From positions 407,569 through 471,568 of the forward strand of contig JADJWJ010000020.1 of the NCBI GenBank assembly GCA_016716425.1: 64,000 bases of DNA, given 5' to 3'. Shown here piece after piece: positions 54,117 to 63,973 of this stretch. This stretch comes from Betaproteobacteria bacterium (GTDB taxonomy: Bacteria > Pseudomonadota > Gammaproteobacteria > Burkholderiales > Casimicrobiaceae). How positions within the stretch are numbered: position 1 is the first letter of the stretch; the number at the start of each line of letters is the position of its first letter. The notes beneath the pieces are model-generated. The model did not search any database and had not been told where the DNA came from. It saw only the letters and a program-made list of their open reading frames with translations. The translations under genes were made by a program, and so were the position numbers.

Positions 54117-54961
54117 TGGAGTTGCCGGCGCGCACGATTGCAGCGCAGCATCCGCAGACGGGCGTCGCCGCGTCCGCACGGCGCGTGCGCGCGCTGATCC
54201 GCCGCCACGCGTACCTGCTGCTGAAGTCGTGGCCGCGCATCGCGTCGACCATGTACTACCCGACGGTCACGATGATCCTGTGGGCGTTCGTCACCGTGTA
54301 CCTCAAGCCCACGTCCGACTTCCTGCGCGACGCGCCCGGCCTCTTCATCGGCGCCGTGCTGCTGTGGGACGTGCTGTTCCGCGGCCAGCTCGGCGTGTCG
54401 CTGACCTTCGTCGAGGAGATGTACGCGCGCAACCTCGCCAACCTGTTCGTGAGCCCGCTGCGGTTCGCGGAGTTCGTGACCGGCCAGATCGTGCTCTCCG
54501 CGTTGCGGGCGCTGATCGGCGTCGGCGGCGCGTGCCTGTTCGCGTGGCTGCTGTTCCACTACTCGATCTTCTCGCTGGGCTTTCCGTTGATCGCCTACTT
54601 CGCGCTGCTGCTCGCCTTCGGCTGGGCGATCGGCCTCGCGGTGTCGGGGATGATCCTGCGCTGGGGACTCGGCGCGGAGGAGCTCGCGTGGGCCGCGGTC
54701 TTCCTGGTGGCGCCGGTGTCCGGCGTCTACTACCCGATCGCAGTCCTGCCGCCGTGGCTGCAGTCGGTCGCGCTCGCGCTGCCGTCGGCGCACGTGTTCG
54801 AGGGCATGCGCAGCGTGCTGCTCGACGGGCAGTTCCGGTGGGATCACCTGCTGTGGGCCGCGGGCCTGAACGTCGTCTACATCGCGCTCGGCGTGCTCGT
54901 GTTCCGGGCGGCGATCGGGTACGCGCGCGAGCACGGCGCGCTGATGCAGATGGGGGAGTGA
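54116..54961 (+). CDS. ABC-2 type transporter permease
   Basis: A 281-residue membrane protein with six helices (TMILWAFVTVYL, SIFSLGFPLIAYFALLLAFGWAI, AVFLVAPVSGVYYPIAVLPPWL, LPSAHVFEGMRSVLLDGQF). The PxxGVYYPxxVLPPWLQ loop and AHVFEGMR block are typical of ABC-2 exporters of the NodJ/DrrB kind. The substrate could be a polysaccharide, drug or lipid. Overlaps the ATPase gene by one base. Confidence 0.88.
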   Translation: MELPARTIAAQHPQTGVAASARRVRALIRRHAYLLLKSWPRIASTMYYPTVTMILWAFVTVYLKPTSDFLRDAPGLFIGAVLLWDVLFRGQLGVSLTFVEEMYARNLANLFVSPLRFAEFVTGQIVLSALRALIGVGGACLFAWLLFHYSIFSLGFPLIAYFALLLAFGWAIGLAVSGMILRWGLGAEELAWAAVFLVAPVSGVYYPIAVLPPWLQSVALALPSAHVFEGMRSVLLDGQFRWDHLLWAAGLNVVYIALGVLVFRAAIGYAREHGALMQMGE

Positions 54962-54985
54962 CCGCAGGTCGCCCGCTCGAGCCGG

Positions 54986-56728
54986 TCAGGCGTCGGGTGG
55001 CGGCGGCTTCGCGGGCGCGGCGAACCACGCCGATTTCGGCACCACCTTTGGCTGCGCCGGATCGGCGAAGTAGTGCGGCGACATGATCTGCACGCCGTGT
55101 TCGTTGAACGCGTCGAGTACGGCCGCGTTGAGGTCCGACGCGGCCTGCGTGCGCTCCTCGGGTCCCGTCGCGGCCGCCTCGCACACGAGCCGGTAGGCGA
55201 CGTAGAAGTCGTGCAGCGCCGTGTTCAGCACGCGCGGCGGCGGCTGCGAGCGCACGGCGGACGTACGCTGCGCCGCGGCGAGCAGCATCGCCTCGACCTG
55301 TCGCCACGGCACGTCGTAGCCGATCGTGACGTCGACGGTCAGCACGATGCCCGGCCGCTGCGCCGACCGCGAGAAGTTGCGCGTGGCGGACCCCAGGATC
55401 GTGGCGTTGGGCAGCATCAGCTCCTCGCCCTTGCCGGTGTATACGCGCGTCGTGAAGACCCCCATCGCGATGACCGTGCCCTCGGCATCGCCGACGCGCA
55501 CGTAGTCGCCGGTCCGCATCGACTTCGTGTACATGAGGATGAGTCCGCTTGCCGCCTGGCCGACGAGGCCGGACGCGCCCACCGACACCATGAGGCCCAG
55601 CAGCACGGAGAGCCCCTTGAACGCGTCGGTCGACGAGCCGGGGATGTACGGATACGCCATCACCGCCGCGAATGCCCACACCGCGAGCGTCACGAGCCGG
55701 CGGGTCGCCGGCGCGGAGTCCTTGTCGACCCAGCCGACGTGGATCCGGTTCTCCTGCACGCGGCGGAAGAAGCTGCGCTGCATGCCGTCGACCGAGCGGG
55801 CGATGAGGATGATGACGATCGCGATCAGCAGTTCCGGCAGCGCCCTGGCCGTGTCGACCAGCAGGTCCGTGGCCGTCCTGAGCAGGAAGCTGTGCAGCCG
55901 CTCGGACCACGCCCGCGTGTACGGGAAGCGGCTCAGCACGAAGCTCAGCCACTCGGTCGTCACCAGCAGCAGCAGCACCCAGCCGGCGACGCGCAGCACC
56001 GCGCGCGTGATGCGCATCGCCCGATGGCCGCGCATGAGTTCGTCGCCGCCGATCCGGTACCGCTTGCTGGCGCGGCCGGCGACCTTCAGCATCCGCAACG
56101 TCAGCCAGCGGCCAAAGCGGAGCAGCAGCCAGACCAGCGCCGCGTAGATGGCGGTGGCGATCGCCGCCGCGATGGCGCCACGCGCCATCATCCGTCCGTC
56201 GCGGGCTTCCTGCGTCTCGGCGATCGCCTGTTCGAGCGCGATGCGGACATTGTTCGCGATCGCGTCCATCGCTTCGCCGCTGCCGCCGGGGACGTCGCCC
56301 GGAAGCACCGCGAACGCGAGCTGGCCGTCGATCGTGAGTACCCGGTTGTGCCCGGAGACGCGGATGCCGACCGCGCCCGGGCCGCCACGCTCGAGGATGT
56401 CTTGGATGCGCGCCGTGGCGTCCTGCACGCGCACGGACGGCGGGTGCCCGAAGTACGGGGCGCGGAACTCGAAGACCGGGCGGTTCAGCACCCGGAGCGT
56501 GGCGGGCGGCGGCGGGGGCCCGGCGTATTCGTCCGAAGGCGGGCCCGCGGTCGGGGTCGTCGCGTTGGCGGCCGGCGCGGCGGCAGGGGCGGGCGCCGCG
56601 GTGGCCGGCGCGGGCGTATCCGCAGCGGCGCCCGGCGGCACCAACATGGCGCACGCGAGCAGTATCGCCAGCCGTGCGACGCGCCGGTACGCCCGGCCTG
56701 CGTCATGGACCCGCCGGCAACGACTCAT
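54986..56728 (-). CDS. MscS family mechanosensitive ion channel
   Basis: A 580-residue inner-membrane protein with a signal peptide, an exported Ala/Pro-rich region and a domain of about 100 residues, and five or six helices. The MscS core is SVLLGLMVSVGASGLVGQ, then the pore-lining helix and the SGLILMYTKSMRTGDYVRVGDAEG beta-domain start and LPNATIL. It is longer than MscS itself and belongs to the large-sensor type. Its start codon overlaps the stop of the upstream Mth938-like gene. Confidence 0.9.
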   Translation of the reverse strand: MSRCRRVHDAGRAYRRVARLAILLACAMLVPPGAAADTPAPATAAPAPAAAPAANATTPTAGPPSDEYAGPPPPPATLRVLNRPVFEFRAPYFGHPPSVRVQDATARIQDILERGGPGAVGIRVSGHNRVLTIDGQLAFAVLPGDVPGGSGEAMDAIANNVRIALEQAIAETQEARDGRMMARGAIAAAIATAIYAALVWLLLRFGRWLTLRMLKVAGRASKRYRIGGDELMRGHRAMRITRAVLRVAGWVLLLLVTTEWLSFVLSRFPYTRAWSERLHSFLLRTATDLLVDTARALPELLIAIVIILIARSVDGMQRSFFRRVQENRIHVGWVDKDSAPATRRLVTLAVWAFAAVMAYPYIPGSSTDAFKGLSVLLGLMVSVGASGLVGQAASGLILMYTKSMRTGDYVRVGDAEGTVIAMGVFTTRVYTGKGEELMLPNATILGSATRNFSRSAQRPGIVLTVDVTIGYDVPWRQVEAMLLAAAQRTSAVRSQPPPRVLNTALHDFYVAYRLVCEAAATGPEERTQAASDLNAAVLDAFNEHGVQIMSPHYFADPAQPKVVPKSAWFAAPAKPPPPDA

Positions 56729-57093
56729 GCGACGACCAGCGCTGCCGCCACGCGGCGGTCCTCGGCGACCAGGATGTTGAACGTGCGGCAGGCGGCGCGC
56801 GTGTCCATGACCTCGACGCCCACGTGCGCGGCCGCGAGCGAGCGCAGCAGCCGCGGATGCGGGAACTGCTGCCGCGGACCCGTCCCGAGCAGGACCAGCT
56901 CGGGCCGGTGCACGAGGAGCGCCGCGAAGTCCCGCTCCGTGAGCGCCGGGTAGCCGGCGGGGGCCCAGCCTTCCACGACCGCGTCCGGCAGCAGGACGAG
57001 GTTGGTCCGGTACTCGGTCTGCCCGACGCGCACCCACCCGGGGCCGGTACCGGTCACGACGTTGGCGGTGGGCGTCTGCAGGTGGAACTTCAT
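56725..57093 (-). CDS. Mth938-like domain (DUF498) protein
   Basis: A 122-residue protein of the Mth938/NDUFAF3-like family: FHLQTPTANVVTGTGPGWV, PELVLLGTGPRQQFPHPRLL and VEVMDTRAACRTFNILVAEDR. The eukaryotic relative NDUFAF3 helps assemble respiratory complex I; the bacterial role is unclear. The stop codon overlaps the mscS-family start (ATGA), so both are likely translated together. Confidence 0.88.
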   Translation of the reverse strand: MKFHLQTPTANVVTGTGPGWVRVGQTEYRTNLVLLPDAVVEGWAPAGYPALTERDFAALLVHRPELVLLGTGPRQQFPHPRLLRSLAAAHVGVEVMDTRAACRTFNILVAEDRRVAAALVVA

Positions 57094-57279
57094 GGTCGGC
57101 CAGGTGCGATTTTGCCCGGTATCGCGTGGACGCGCACGCGCGCCGACGCGGACGCCGGCCCGAAACGTGACGCGCCTGCGCAGCGCAGCGACACGGGGAT
57201 CCGCCGCATCGTGCGCCGTCGGGTTTCGACGCTCCAATGGGCCGGATCCCCGGGCCATCCGTCCCCGAATGCCCAGAGG

Positions 57280-57308
57280 GTGCTGCGCTGCATCATCTGC
57301 GCTACAAT
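57280..57308 (+). promoter_or_regulatory. Candidate promoter for alaC-hom-thrC
   Basis: TACAAT (57303-57308) with a weak -35 (GTGCTG, 57280-57285) at 17 bases. It lies 65 bases before alaC in the 280-base gap with the divergent Mth938 gene, in which I see no other feature. Confidence 0.3.
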
Positions 57309-57373
57309 GCCTGCCTCACCACCTACTTACGTCGCTCGGACGGTTCCGGGCGCTTACGCAAGAAAGGCACCGC

Positions 57374-58572
57374 ATGTCCGCCCCCCTCGAAACGCACTTC
57401 GCTCGCATCGAGCGGCTTCCCCCTTACGTCTTCTCGATCACGTCCGAGCTCAAGATGGCCGCGCGCCGCCGCGGCGAGGACATCATCGACTTCGGCATGG
57501 GCAACCCCGACGGCCCGACGCCGCAGCACATCGTCGACAAGCTGATCGAGACGGTCCAGCGTCCCGACACCCACGGCTACTCGGTGTCGAAGGGCATCCG
57601 CGCCTGCGCCGCGCGATCTGCCACTGGTACCGCAAGCGGTGGGGTGTCGAGTTCGACCCGGACGCCGAGGCGATCGTCACGATCGGCTCGAAGGAGGGCA
57701 TCGCGCACCTGGCGCTCGCCACGCTGTCGCGCGGCGACACGGTGCTGGTGCCCAACCCGAGCTACCCGATCCACATCTACGGGCCGGTCATCGCGGGCGC
57801 GGACATCATGCAGGTGCAGATGACGCCGGACGTCGACTTCTTCGCCGAGCTCGAGCACACGATCCGGATGTGCTACCCGAAGCCGAAGATGCTGATCGTC
57901 AACTTCCCGGCGAACCCCACGGCGCAGTGCGTCGAGCTGCCGTTCTTCGAGAAGATCGTCGCGCTGGCAAAGGAGTACGGCATCTACGTCGTGCACGACC
58001 TCGCGTACGCGGACATCTGCTTCGACGGCTGGAAGGCGCCGTCGATCATGCAGGTGCAAGGCGCGCGCGACGTCGCCGTCGAGTTCTTCACGATGTCGAA
58101 GAGCTACAACATGGCCGGCTGGCGCATCGGCTTCATGGTCGGCAACAAGGACCTCGTCAACGCGCTGTCGCGGATCAAGGGCTACCACGACTACGGCACG
58201 TTCACGCCGATCCAGGTCGCCGCGATCGCGGCGCTCGAGGGCCCGCAGGACTGCGTGGCCGACATCGCCGCCCGCTACCAGGCGCGGCGCGACGTGCTGG
58301 TGCGCGGCCTGCACGAGGCCGGCTGGATGGTCGACATCCCGAAGGCGTCGATGTACGTGTGGGCGCGGATCCCGGAGCCCTACCGCAAGCTGGGCTCGCT
58401 GGAGTTCACCAAGCAGGTCCTCGCGAAAGCCAAGGTCTCGGTCTCTCCGGGCATCGGCTTCGGCGAGTACGGCGACCAGCACGTGCGCTTCGCGATGATC
58501 GAGAACGAAGCGCGGACGCGGCAGGCGATCCGGGGCATCAAGCAGATGTTCCGCGAGGACGGATTGCTATGA
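57374..58572 (+). CDS. alaC: Glutamate-pyruvate-type aminotransferase AlaC (one frameshift near 57590)
   Basis: A class I/II PLP aminotransferase of 399 residues after restoring one missing C near 57590 (SKGI should continue PRLRRAICHWYRKRWGVE). Key segments: DFGMGNPDGPTPQHI, NFPANPTAQ (Asn/Pro of the pyridine pocket), the Asp in VHDLAYADICFDGW, and the PLP Lys in FTMSKSYNMAGWRIGF. In betaproteobacteria this gene, usually called alaC, precedes hom and thrC, as here. It makes alanine from pyruvate and glutamate. Confidence 0.88.
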
Positions 58573-58590
58573 CGTCACCTCGGAGCTGAC

Positions 58591-59923
58591 ATGGCCGGGA
58601 TTGCGATGAAACCGCTGCAGGTGGGCCTGCTCGGCATCGGTACGGTCGGCGCCGGCACGTGGACGGTGCTGCGCCGGAACGCGGAGGAGATCGCGCGGCG
58701 CGCCGGGCGGCCGATCCGCATCACGTGGATCGCCGAGCGGGCGCTCGACGTGGCGCGCGAGAAGACGCGCGGCGCCCGCCGACGTCAACCTCACCAACGA
58801 CGCGCGCGTCGTGCTCGCGCACCCGGACATCGACCTCGTCGTCGAGCTGATCGGCGGCATCGAGCCGGCCAAGACCTTCGTTCTGGAGGCGATCGCCAAC
58901 GGCAAGCACGTCGTCACCGCCAACAAGGCGCTGCTCGCGCGGCACGGCAACGAGATCTTCGCCGCCGCGCACGCGAAGGGCGTCATGGTCGCGTTCGAGG
59001 CGGCGGTGGCCGGCGGCATCCCGATCATCAAGGCGCTGCGCGAGGGCCTGACGGCCAACCGCATCGAGTGGATCGCCGGCATCATCAACGGCACGTCCAA
59101 TTTCATCCTGTCCGAGATGCGGGCGCGGGGCGCGTCGTTCGCGACCGTGCTGACCGAGGCGCAGGCGCACGGCTACGCGGAGGCCGACCCGACCTACGAC
59201 ATCGAGGGCGTGGACGCCGCGCACAAGCTCACCATCATGTCGGCCATCGCGTTCGGCGTGCCGATGCAGTTCGCGAAGGCGTACACCGAGGGCATCTCGC
59301 GGCTGGCGCAGGAGGATATCCGCTACGCCGAGGAACTGGGCTACCGGATCAAGCTGCTCGGCATCACCCGGCGCGCCGCGACCGGCATCGAGCTGCGCGT
59401 CCACCCGACGCTGATCCCGGCGCGGCGGCTCATCGCCAACGTCGAGGGCGTGATGAACGCGGTGCTGGTCAAGGGCGACGCCGTCGGCCCGACGCTGTAC
59501 TACGGCGCCGGCGCGGGAGCGGAGCCGACGGCCAGCGCCGTCATCGCCGACCTGGTCGACGTCACGCGCATGCACACGGCCGACCCCGAGCACCGGGTGC
59601 CGCACCTCGCGTTCCAGCCGGACCAGCTCACCGACGTGCCGATCCTGCCGATCGGCGACGTCGTGACCAGCTACTACCTGCGGATGCGCGTCGACGACAG
59701 GCCGGGCGTGCTGGCCGACATCACGCGCATCCTCGCCGACCGCGACATCTCGATCGAGGCGATGATCCAGAAGGAGCCGCCGGAGGGGCAGGACCGGACC
59801 GACATCATCCTGCTCACGCACCGGACGCTCGAGCGCAACGTCGTCGACGCGATCGCGAAGATCGAGGCGCTGCCCACCGTGCGCGACACGATCGTGCGCA
59901 TCCGGATGGAAGAGCTCAACTGA
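58591..59923 (+). CDS. hom: Homoserine dehydrogenase (one frameshift near 58775)
   Basis: About 444 residues after removing one extra base near 58775. NAD(P) motif VGLLGIGTVGAGTW, then IDLVVELIGGIEPAK, TANKALLARHGNEIF, AVAGGIPIIKALREGL, GIINGTSNFIL and EADPTYDIEGVDAAHKL, and an ACT regulatory domain at the C-terminus (DDRPGVLADITRILADRDIS) that senses threonine. It reduces aspartate semialdehyde to homoserine. An ATG at 58606 is an equally good start. The stop overlaps the thrC ATG by one base. Confidence 0.9.
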
Positions 59924-61342
59924 TGCGCTACGTCAGCACCCGCGGCGCGTGGGCCGACGCCCCGCAGCCGTTCTGCGCGATCCTGCTCGAGGGTCTCGCC
60001 CCCGACGGCGGCCTCGCCGTGCCGCAGCACTACCCGCGCTTCGCGCCGGCCGACTTCGCCGCGCTGCGGCCGATGGGCTACCGCGACCTCGCGTTCGCCG
60101 TCCTGTCGCGCTTCGTCGACGACATCCCGGCCGCGGATTTGCGGCGGATCGTCGCCGCGACGTACACGCGCGAGGCGTTCGGCAGCGACGCGATCGTGCC
60201 GCTGTCCACGCTGGAGCCGGGCCTGCACCTGCTGCACGTCTCGAACGGGCCCACGCTCGCGTTCAAGGACATCGCGCTGCAGCTCGTCGGCACCTGTTCG
60301 AATACGCGCTCGCGCGCGGCGGACGCACCATCAACGTCCTCGGCGCGACGTCGGGCGACACCGGCAACTCGGCCGAGTACGCTCTCCGGCAAGCGCGGCG
60401 TGACCGTGTTCATGTCGCCGAAGGGGCGGATGAGCCCATTCAGACGGCGCAGATGTTCGCGCTGCAGGACGCCAACATCCACCAACATCGCCGTCGAGGG
60501 GACGTTCGACGACTGCCAGGACATCGTGAAGGCGGTGAGCGCGGACCTGGACTTCAAGGCGCGGCGGCGGATCGGCGCGGTGAACTCGATCAACTGGGCG
60601 CGGGTGGCCGCTACAGGTCGTCTACTACTTCGCCGGCTACTTCGCCGCGACGAAGGGCAATGCCGAGGCGGTCGACTTCGCGGTGCCGTCCGGCAATTTC
60701 GGCAACATCCTCGCCGGGCGTACGCCGCCGAGATGGGCGTGCCGATCCGGCGGCTGGTCCTCGCCACCAACGGAGAACGACGTCCTCGACGAGTTCTTCC
60801 GCACGGGCCGGCTACCGCGCCCGCGCGCGTCGGCCGAGACGCACGCGACGTCGTCGCCGTCGATGGACATCTCGAAGGCGTCCAACTTCGAGCGGTTCGT
60901 GTTCGACGTCGTCGGCCGCGACCCGGCGGTGCTGCGCGCGCTGTGGAGCGAACTCGAGCGCACCGGCGGCTTCGACCTCGCATCCACGCCGTACTGGCCG
61001 CGCGTGCAGGCCGCCGGCTTCTCTCCGGCCGCAGCACGCACGCCGACCGCATCGCAACCATCCGCGACGTCCACGCGCGCTACGGCGTGACCGTCGATCC
61101 GCACACCGCCGACGGCCTCACGGTCGGGCGCGCGGTGCGCGACCCGGCCGTGCCGCTCGTTCTGCGTCGGAGACCGCGCTGCCGGTGAAGTTCGCCGCGA
61201 CGATCCGCGAGGCGCTCGGCCACGATCCCGAGCGGCCCGCCGCGGCCGCCGGCCTCGAGTCGCGGCCGCAGCGGTTCGCCGTGCTGCCGGCCGACGCGGC
61301 CCGCGTGAGTCGTACATCGAGGCGCGCGCGGCGGCCGCCTGA
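59923..61342 (+). pseudogene. thrC: Threonine synthase, read only by joining many frames
   Basis: The family sequence is present from start to end but broken by many indels (for example near 60293, 60378, 60437, 60485, 60613). Joined frames give MRYVSTRGAWADAPQPFCAI, LAFKDIALQLVG with the PLP Lys in the FKD motif, TSGDTG, MSPKGRMSPF, SNFERFVFDVVG, and the final SYIEARAAAA. Nothing suggests slow decay: between the indels the residues are well conserved and the codon use is normal. I think this is an intact thrC in poor-quality sequence. It follows hom with a one-base overlap and would make threonine from phosphohomoserine. Confidence 0.8.
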
Positions 61343-61377
61343 CGCGCCGCCGCGCCACGCCATGGGGGTACGCGCTC

Positions 61378-62780
61378 ATGAGCCTCGCGCGCAACCTTGG
61401 CGCGGGTGCCCGCCTGACGCTGTTCCTGCGCGTCGACCGGCTCCGCGTTCCGGATCGACGTCGCGCAACTGCTGCTGCTGTTCGTGCTGTCGGCCACGAT
61501 CGACATCGGCGGCGACTGGCTGCGCGCAGCACCGCCACGCGCGTTCGTCGTGCGCAGGCGTCGGGCCGGAGCTGTACGCCGCCGCGCTGCTGCTGCTCGG
61601 CGCGGCCGTGGTCGCGCTGCTCAACCGGCAGGCGCAGCTGGCGCTCGCGGTGCCGGTGATCGTGCTGGCCGCGCTGCCGATCCTGCGAGATCCCTGCACT
61701 ACGTACCCTACGTCGTCCGCGCCGACCTGCACATCGCCGGACCTGCTGACGTTCGAGTACGCGATCGTGACCTGGATCGTGCTCGTGCTGGTGCGCTGCG
61801 TGGCGGTCGCGTTCGCGCCGATGCCGCCGTTCGGGTGGCTGCGCGCGATCGGCGCCGGCCTCCTGCTTGGCCGCGCACCCATCTGGTTCTCCGGCGCCTT
61901 GGTGCCGAGCGTGCCGTGGTGGCGCGGCGAGGGCGAGCCGGCGCCGGCGGGCGAGGGCGGCATGAACGCCGGCGCCGAGGCCGTGCTGGCGGCGCAGGCG
62001 TTCCTGCTCGACCACGTGCTGGCGGAGCTCGAGGACGAGCGGCCCGGCCAGACCGACCTCTACTTCGTCGCGTTCGCGCCGGACGGCCGCAACGACGCGT
62101 GGCGCGAGGACGCACAGAACGCGCAGGACACGATGGACGCGCTGGGGCGCCACCGGCCGCTCGGTACTGCTGGCCAACAGCCCGCAGACGCTGCTCACGG
62201 TGCCATTCGCGTCGGTGTCGAAACCTGCGCGCGAGACGCTCGACGAGTTGGCGCGATCGTTCGACTCCCGAAGACGACGTCGTGATGATCTACCTCACCG
62301 GCCGCGGCACGCCGGACCATGGCTCGTCGCCGACCAGCCGCCGCTGTCGCTGGTGGACCTCTCGCCCGCGGGCCTGGAAGCAGCACTGCTCGACGACGCC
62401 GACATCGAGTGGCGGATCATCGTCGTGTCGGCGTGCTACTCCGGCGGCTTCCCTCGATCCGCTGCAGGACGAGTACACGCTGATCGTGACCACGCCCGCG
62501 CCGACCGCGAGTCGTTCGGCTGCGGCGCCACGCACGCCGGCGGGGCTTATTCGGCGGCGCCTTCTTCGGCGACGGACGCCGGTAAGGGCGAGTCGATCGA
62601 CGCCGCCTTCGCGCGGGCGCAGGCCGCGGTCGCCGGGCGCGAGCGCAGCCGGGGCGACACCGGCGGCCGAGCCTGGGATGTTAGTCGGCGGAGGCGATGG
62701 CGCAGAAGGTCCAAGACGCTGCGCAAGCGCGGTGCCAGCGGCGCCACGCGCACCGCGTCGTTGGCGCGATCCGCGGCTGA
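61378..62780 (+). pseudogene. C13-family (legumain-like) cysteine peptidase with membrane N-terminus, frame-broken
   Basis: Joined frames show four or five membrane helices (LLLLGAAVVALLNRQAQLALAV, FEYAIVTWIVLVLVRCVAVAF), then an exported C13 domain: TDLYFVAFAPDGRNDAW, PPLSLVDLSPAG, WRIIVVSACYSGGF (catalytic Cys), and SFGCGATHAG. The catalytic His position of this family, normally in a TSHG-like motif, reads LTGRGTPDH, so the His is missing or miscalled. Many indels prevent one reading frame. C-terminal boundary is approximate. Bacterial C13 relatives are poorly studied. Confidence 0.6.
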
Positions 62781-62915
62781 GCCCGAGGCCGGTGTCCGCA
62801 TGCGGCCACACCGCATGAGGCCGGTCATCCCGATTCGCGCCGCGACGAGGGAACCTGCAGTTCACCGCCGATGGCCATCCGAAGGCGATTCGCGAGGCTG
62901 CTAGGACTTCGCCCG

Positions 62916-63973
62916 ATGGCCGCACCCCTTCGCGTCCGCTCGCTGCTGCACGCCTACGGCACCACCGCGTCGTCGAAGGGATGGACTTCGCTCTCCGCGC
63001 CGGGCCGCATCGGCTGCCGGCGCCGGGCCCTCCGGCTGCGGCAAGACCACGGGTGCTGCGCTTCGCATCGCCGGCTTCGAAGCCGATCCAGGGCGGGCGA
63101 GATCCTGCTGTCCGACAGCCCCGTGTCGAGCGCCACCGTGCAGGTGCCGCCGGAGCGGCGCGGCATCAGCATGTTGTTCGGGACCACGCGCTGTTCCCGC
63201 ATCTCACGGTCGCGCACAACGTCGCGTTCGGCCTGACGCGGCTGCCGCCTGCCGAGGCGGCGCGCCTGCGGCGATGCTCGAACTGGTCAGCCTCGCCCCG
63301 GACGCGGGCACGTATCCGCACGAACTCTCCGGCGGCCAGCAGCAACGCGTCCGCGCTCGCGCGCGCGCTTGCCCAACGCCCGACCTGCTGCTGCTCGACA
63401 GGCCGTTCTCCGCCTCGACGTGGACCTGGGCGCGCATCTCGCTCGAAGTCCGCCCGAGATCCTCAAGGCCGCCGGGGCCACCGCGATCCTCGTCCACCCG
63501 ACCAGCACGAGAGGTTCGCGCTCGCCGGCAGATCGGCATCGCGAAGGACAGCACGATCGACCGATGGGACACCGCGTACAGCCTGTACCACCGCCCGCGC
63601 ACGCCTTGTTCGTCGCCGACTACATCCCGGGCGGAGCGTGTTCCTGCGCGGCGGCAACGCGGAGGGCGCGACCGCGTGGTGACGGAACTGGGCGGGTTCG
63701 TAGGCGAGTTGCTTCACCGCTGCCCGCGGGCGCAAGCGGTCGAGCCTCCTGCTGCGGCCGACGACATCGTCCACGACGACTGGCGAGTCCGTGGCAGGCC
63801 GAGGTGTGCGCGAGGCGTTCCGCGGCACAAACATCCTCTACACGCTGAAGCTCGCGTCCGGCACCCGCGTGCTGTCGCTGGTGCCGTCGCACCACAGCCC
63901 ACGCGCTCGGCGGCGGATCGGCATCCGCCTCGAGATCGACCACGTCGTCGCGTTCCCGGCGGAGGCGGAGTAG
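62916..63973 (+). pseudogene. fbpC: Ferric iron ABC transporter ATP-binding protein FbpC, frame-broken
   Basis: Joined frames show an FbpC-type ATPase: HAYGT, VQVPPERRGISMLF, HNVAFGLTRLPPAEAARL, YPHELSGGQQQRV (signature), PDLLLLD-like Walker B region, EVREILKAAGATAILV, DHDQHE-type switch region, and C-terminal TOBE pieces RGTNILYTLKLASGTRVLSLV and FPAEAE at the stop. Walker A is visible only as scattered pieces (GPSGCGKTT-like). At least eight indels interrupt it. It would energise FbpA (38631) and FbpB (39796), 21 kb away. Probably intact in the organism. Confidence 0.7.

Noticed and set aside
62800..63960. Numerous short open frames at the right end that could be new small genes
   Set aside because: They are pieces of one FbpC-type ATPase and of the C13 peptidase tail, split by indels.
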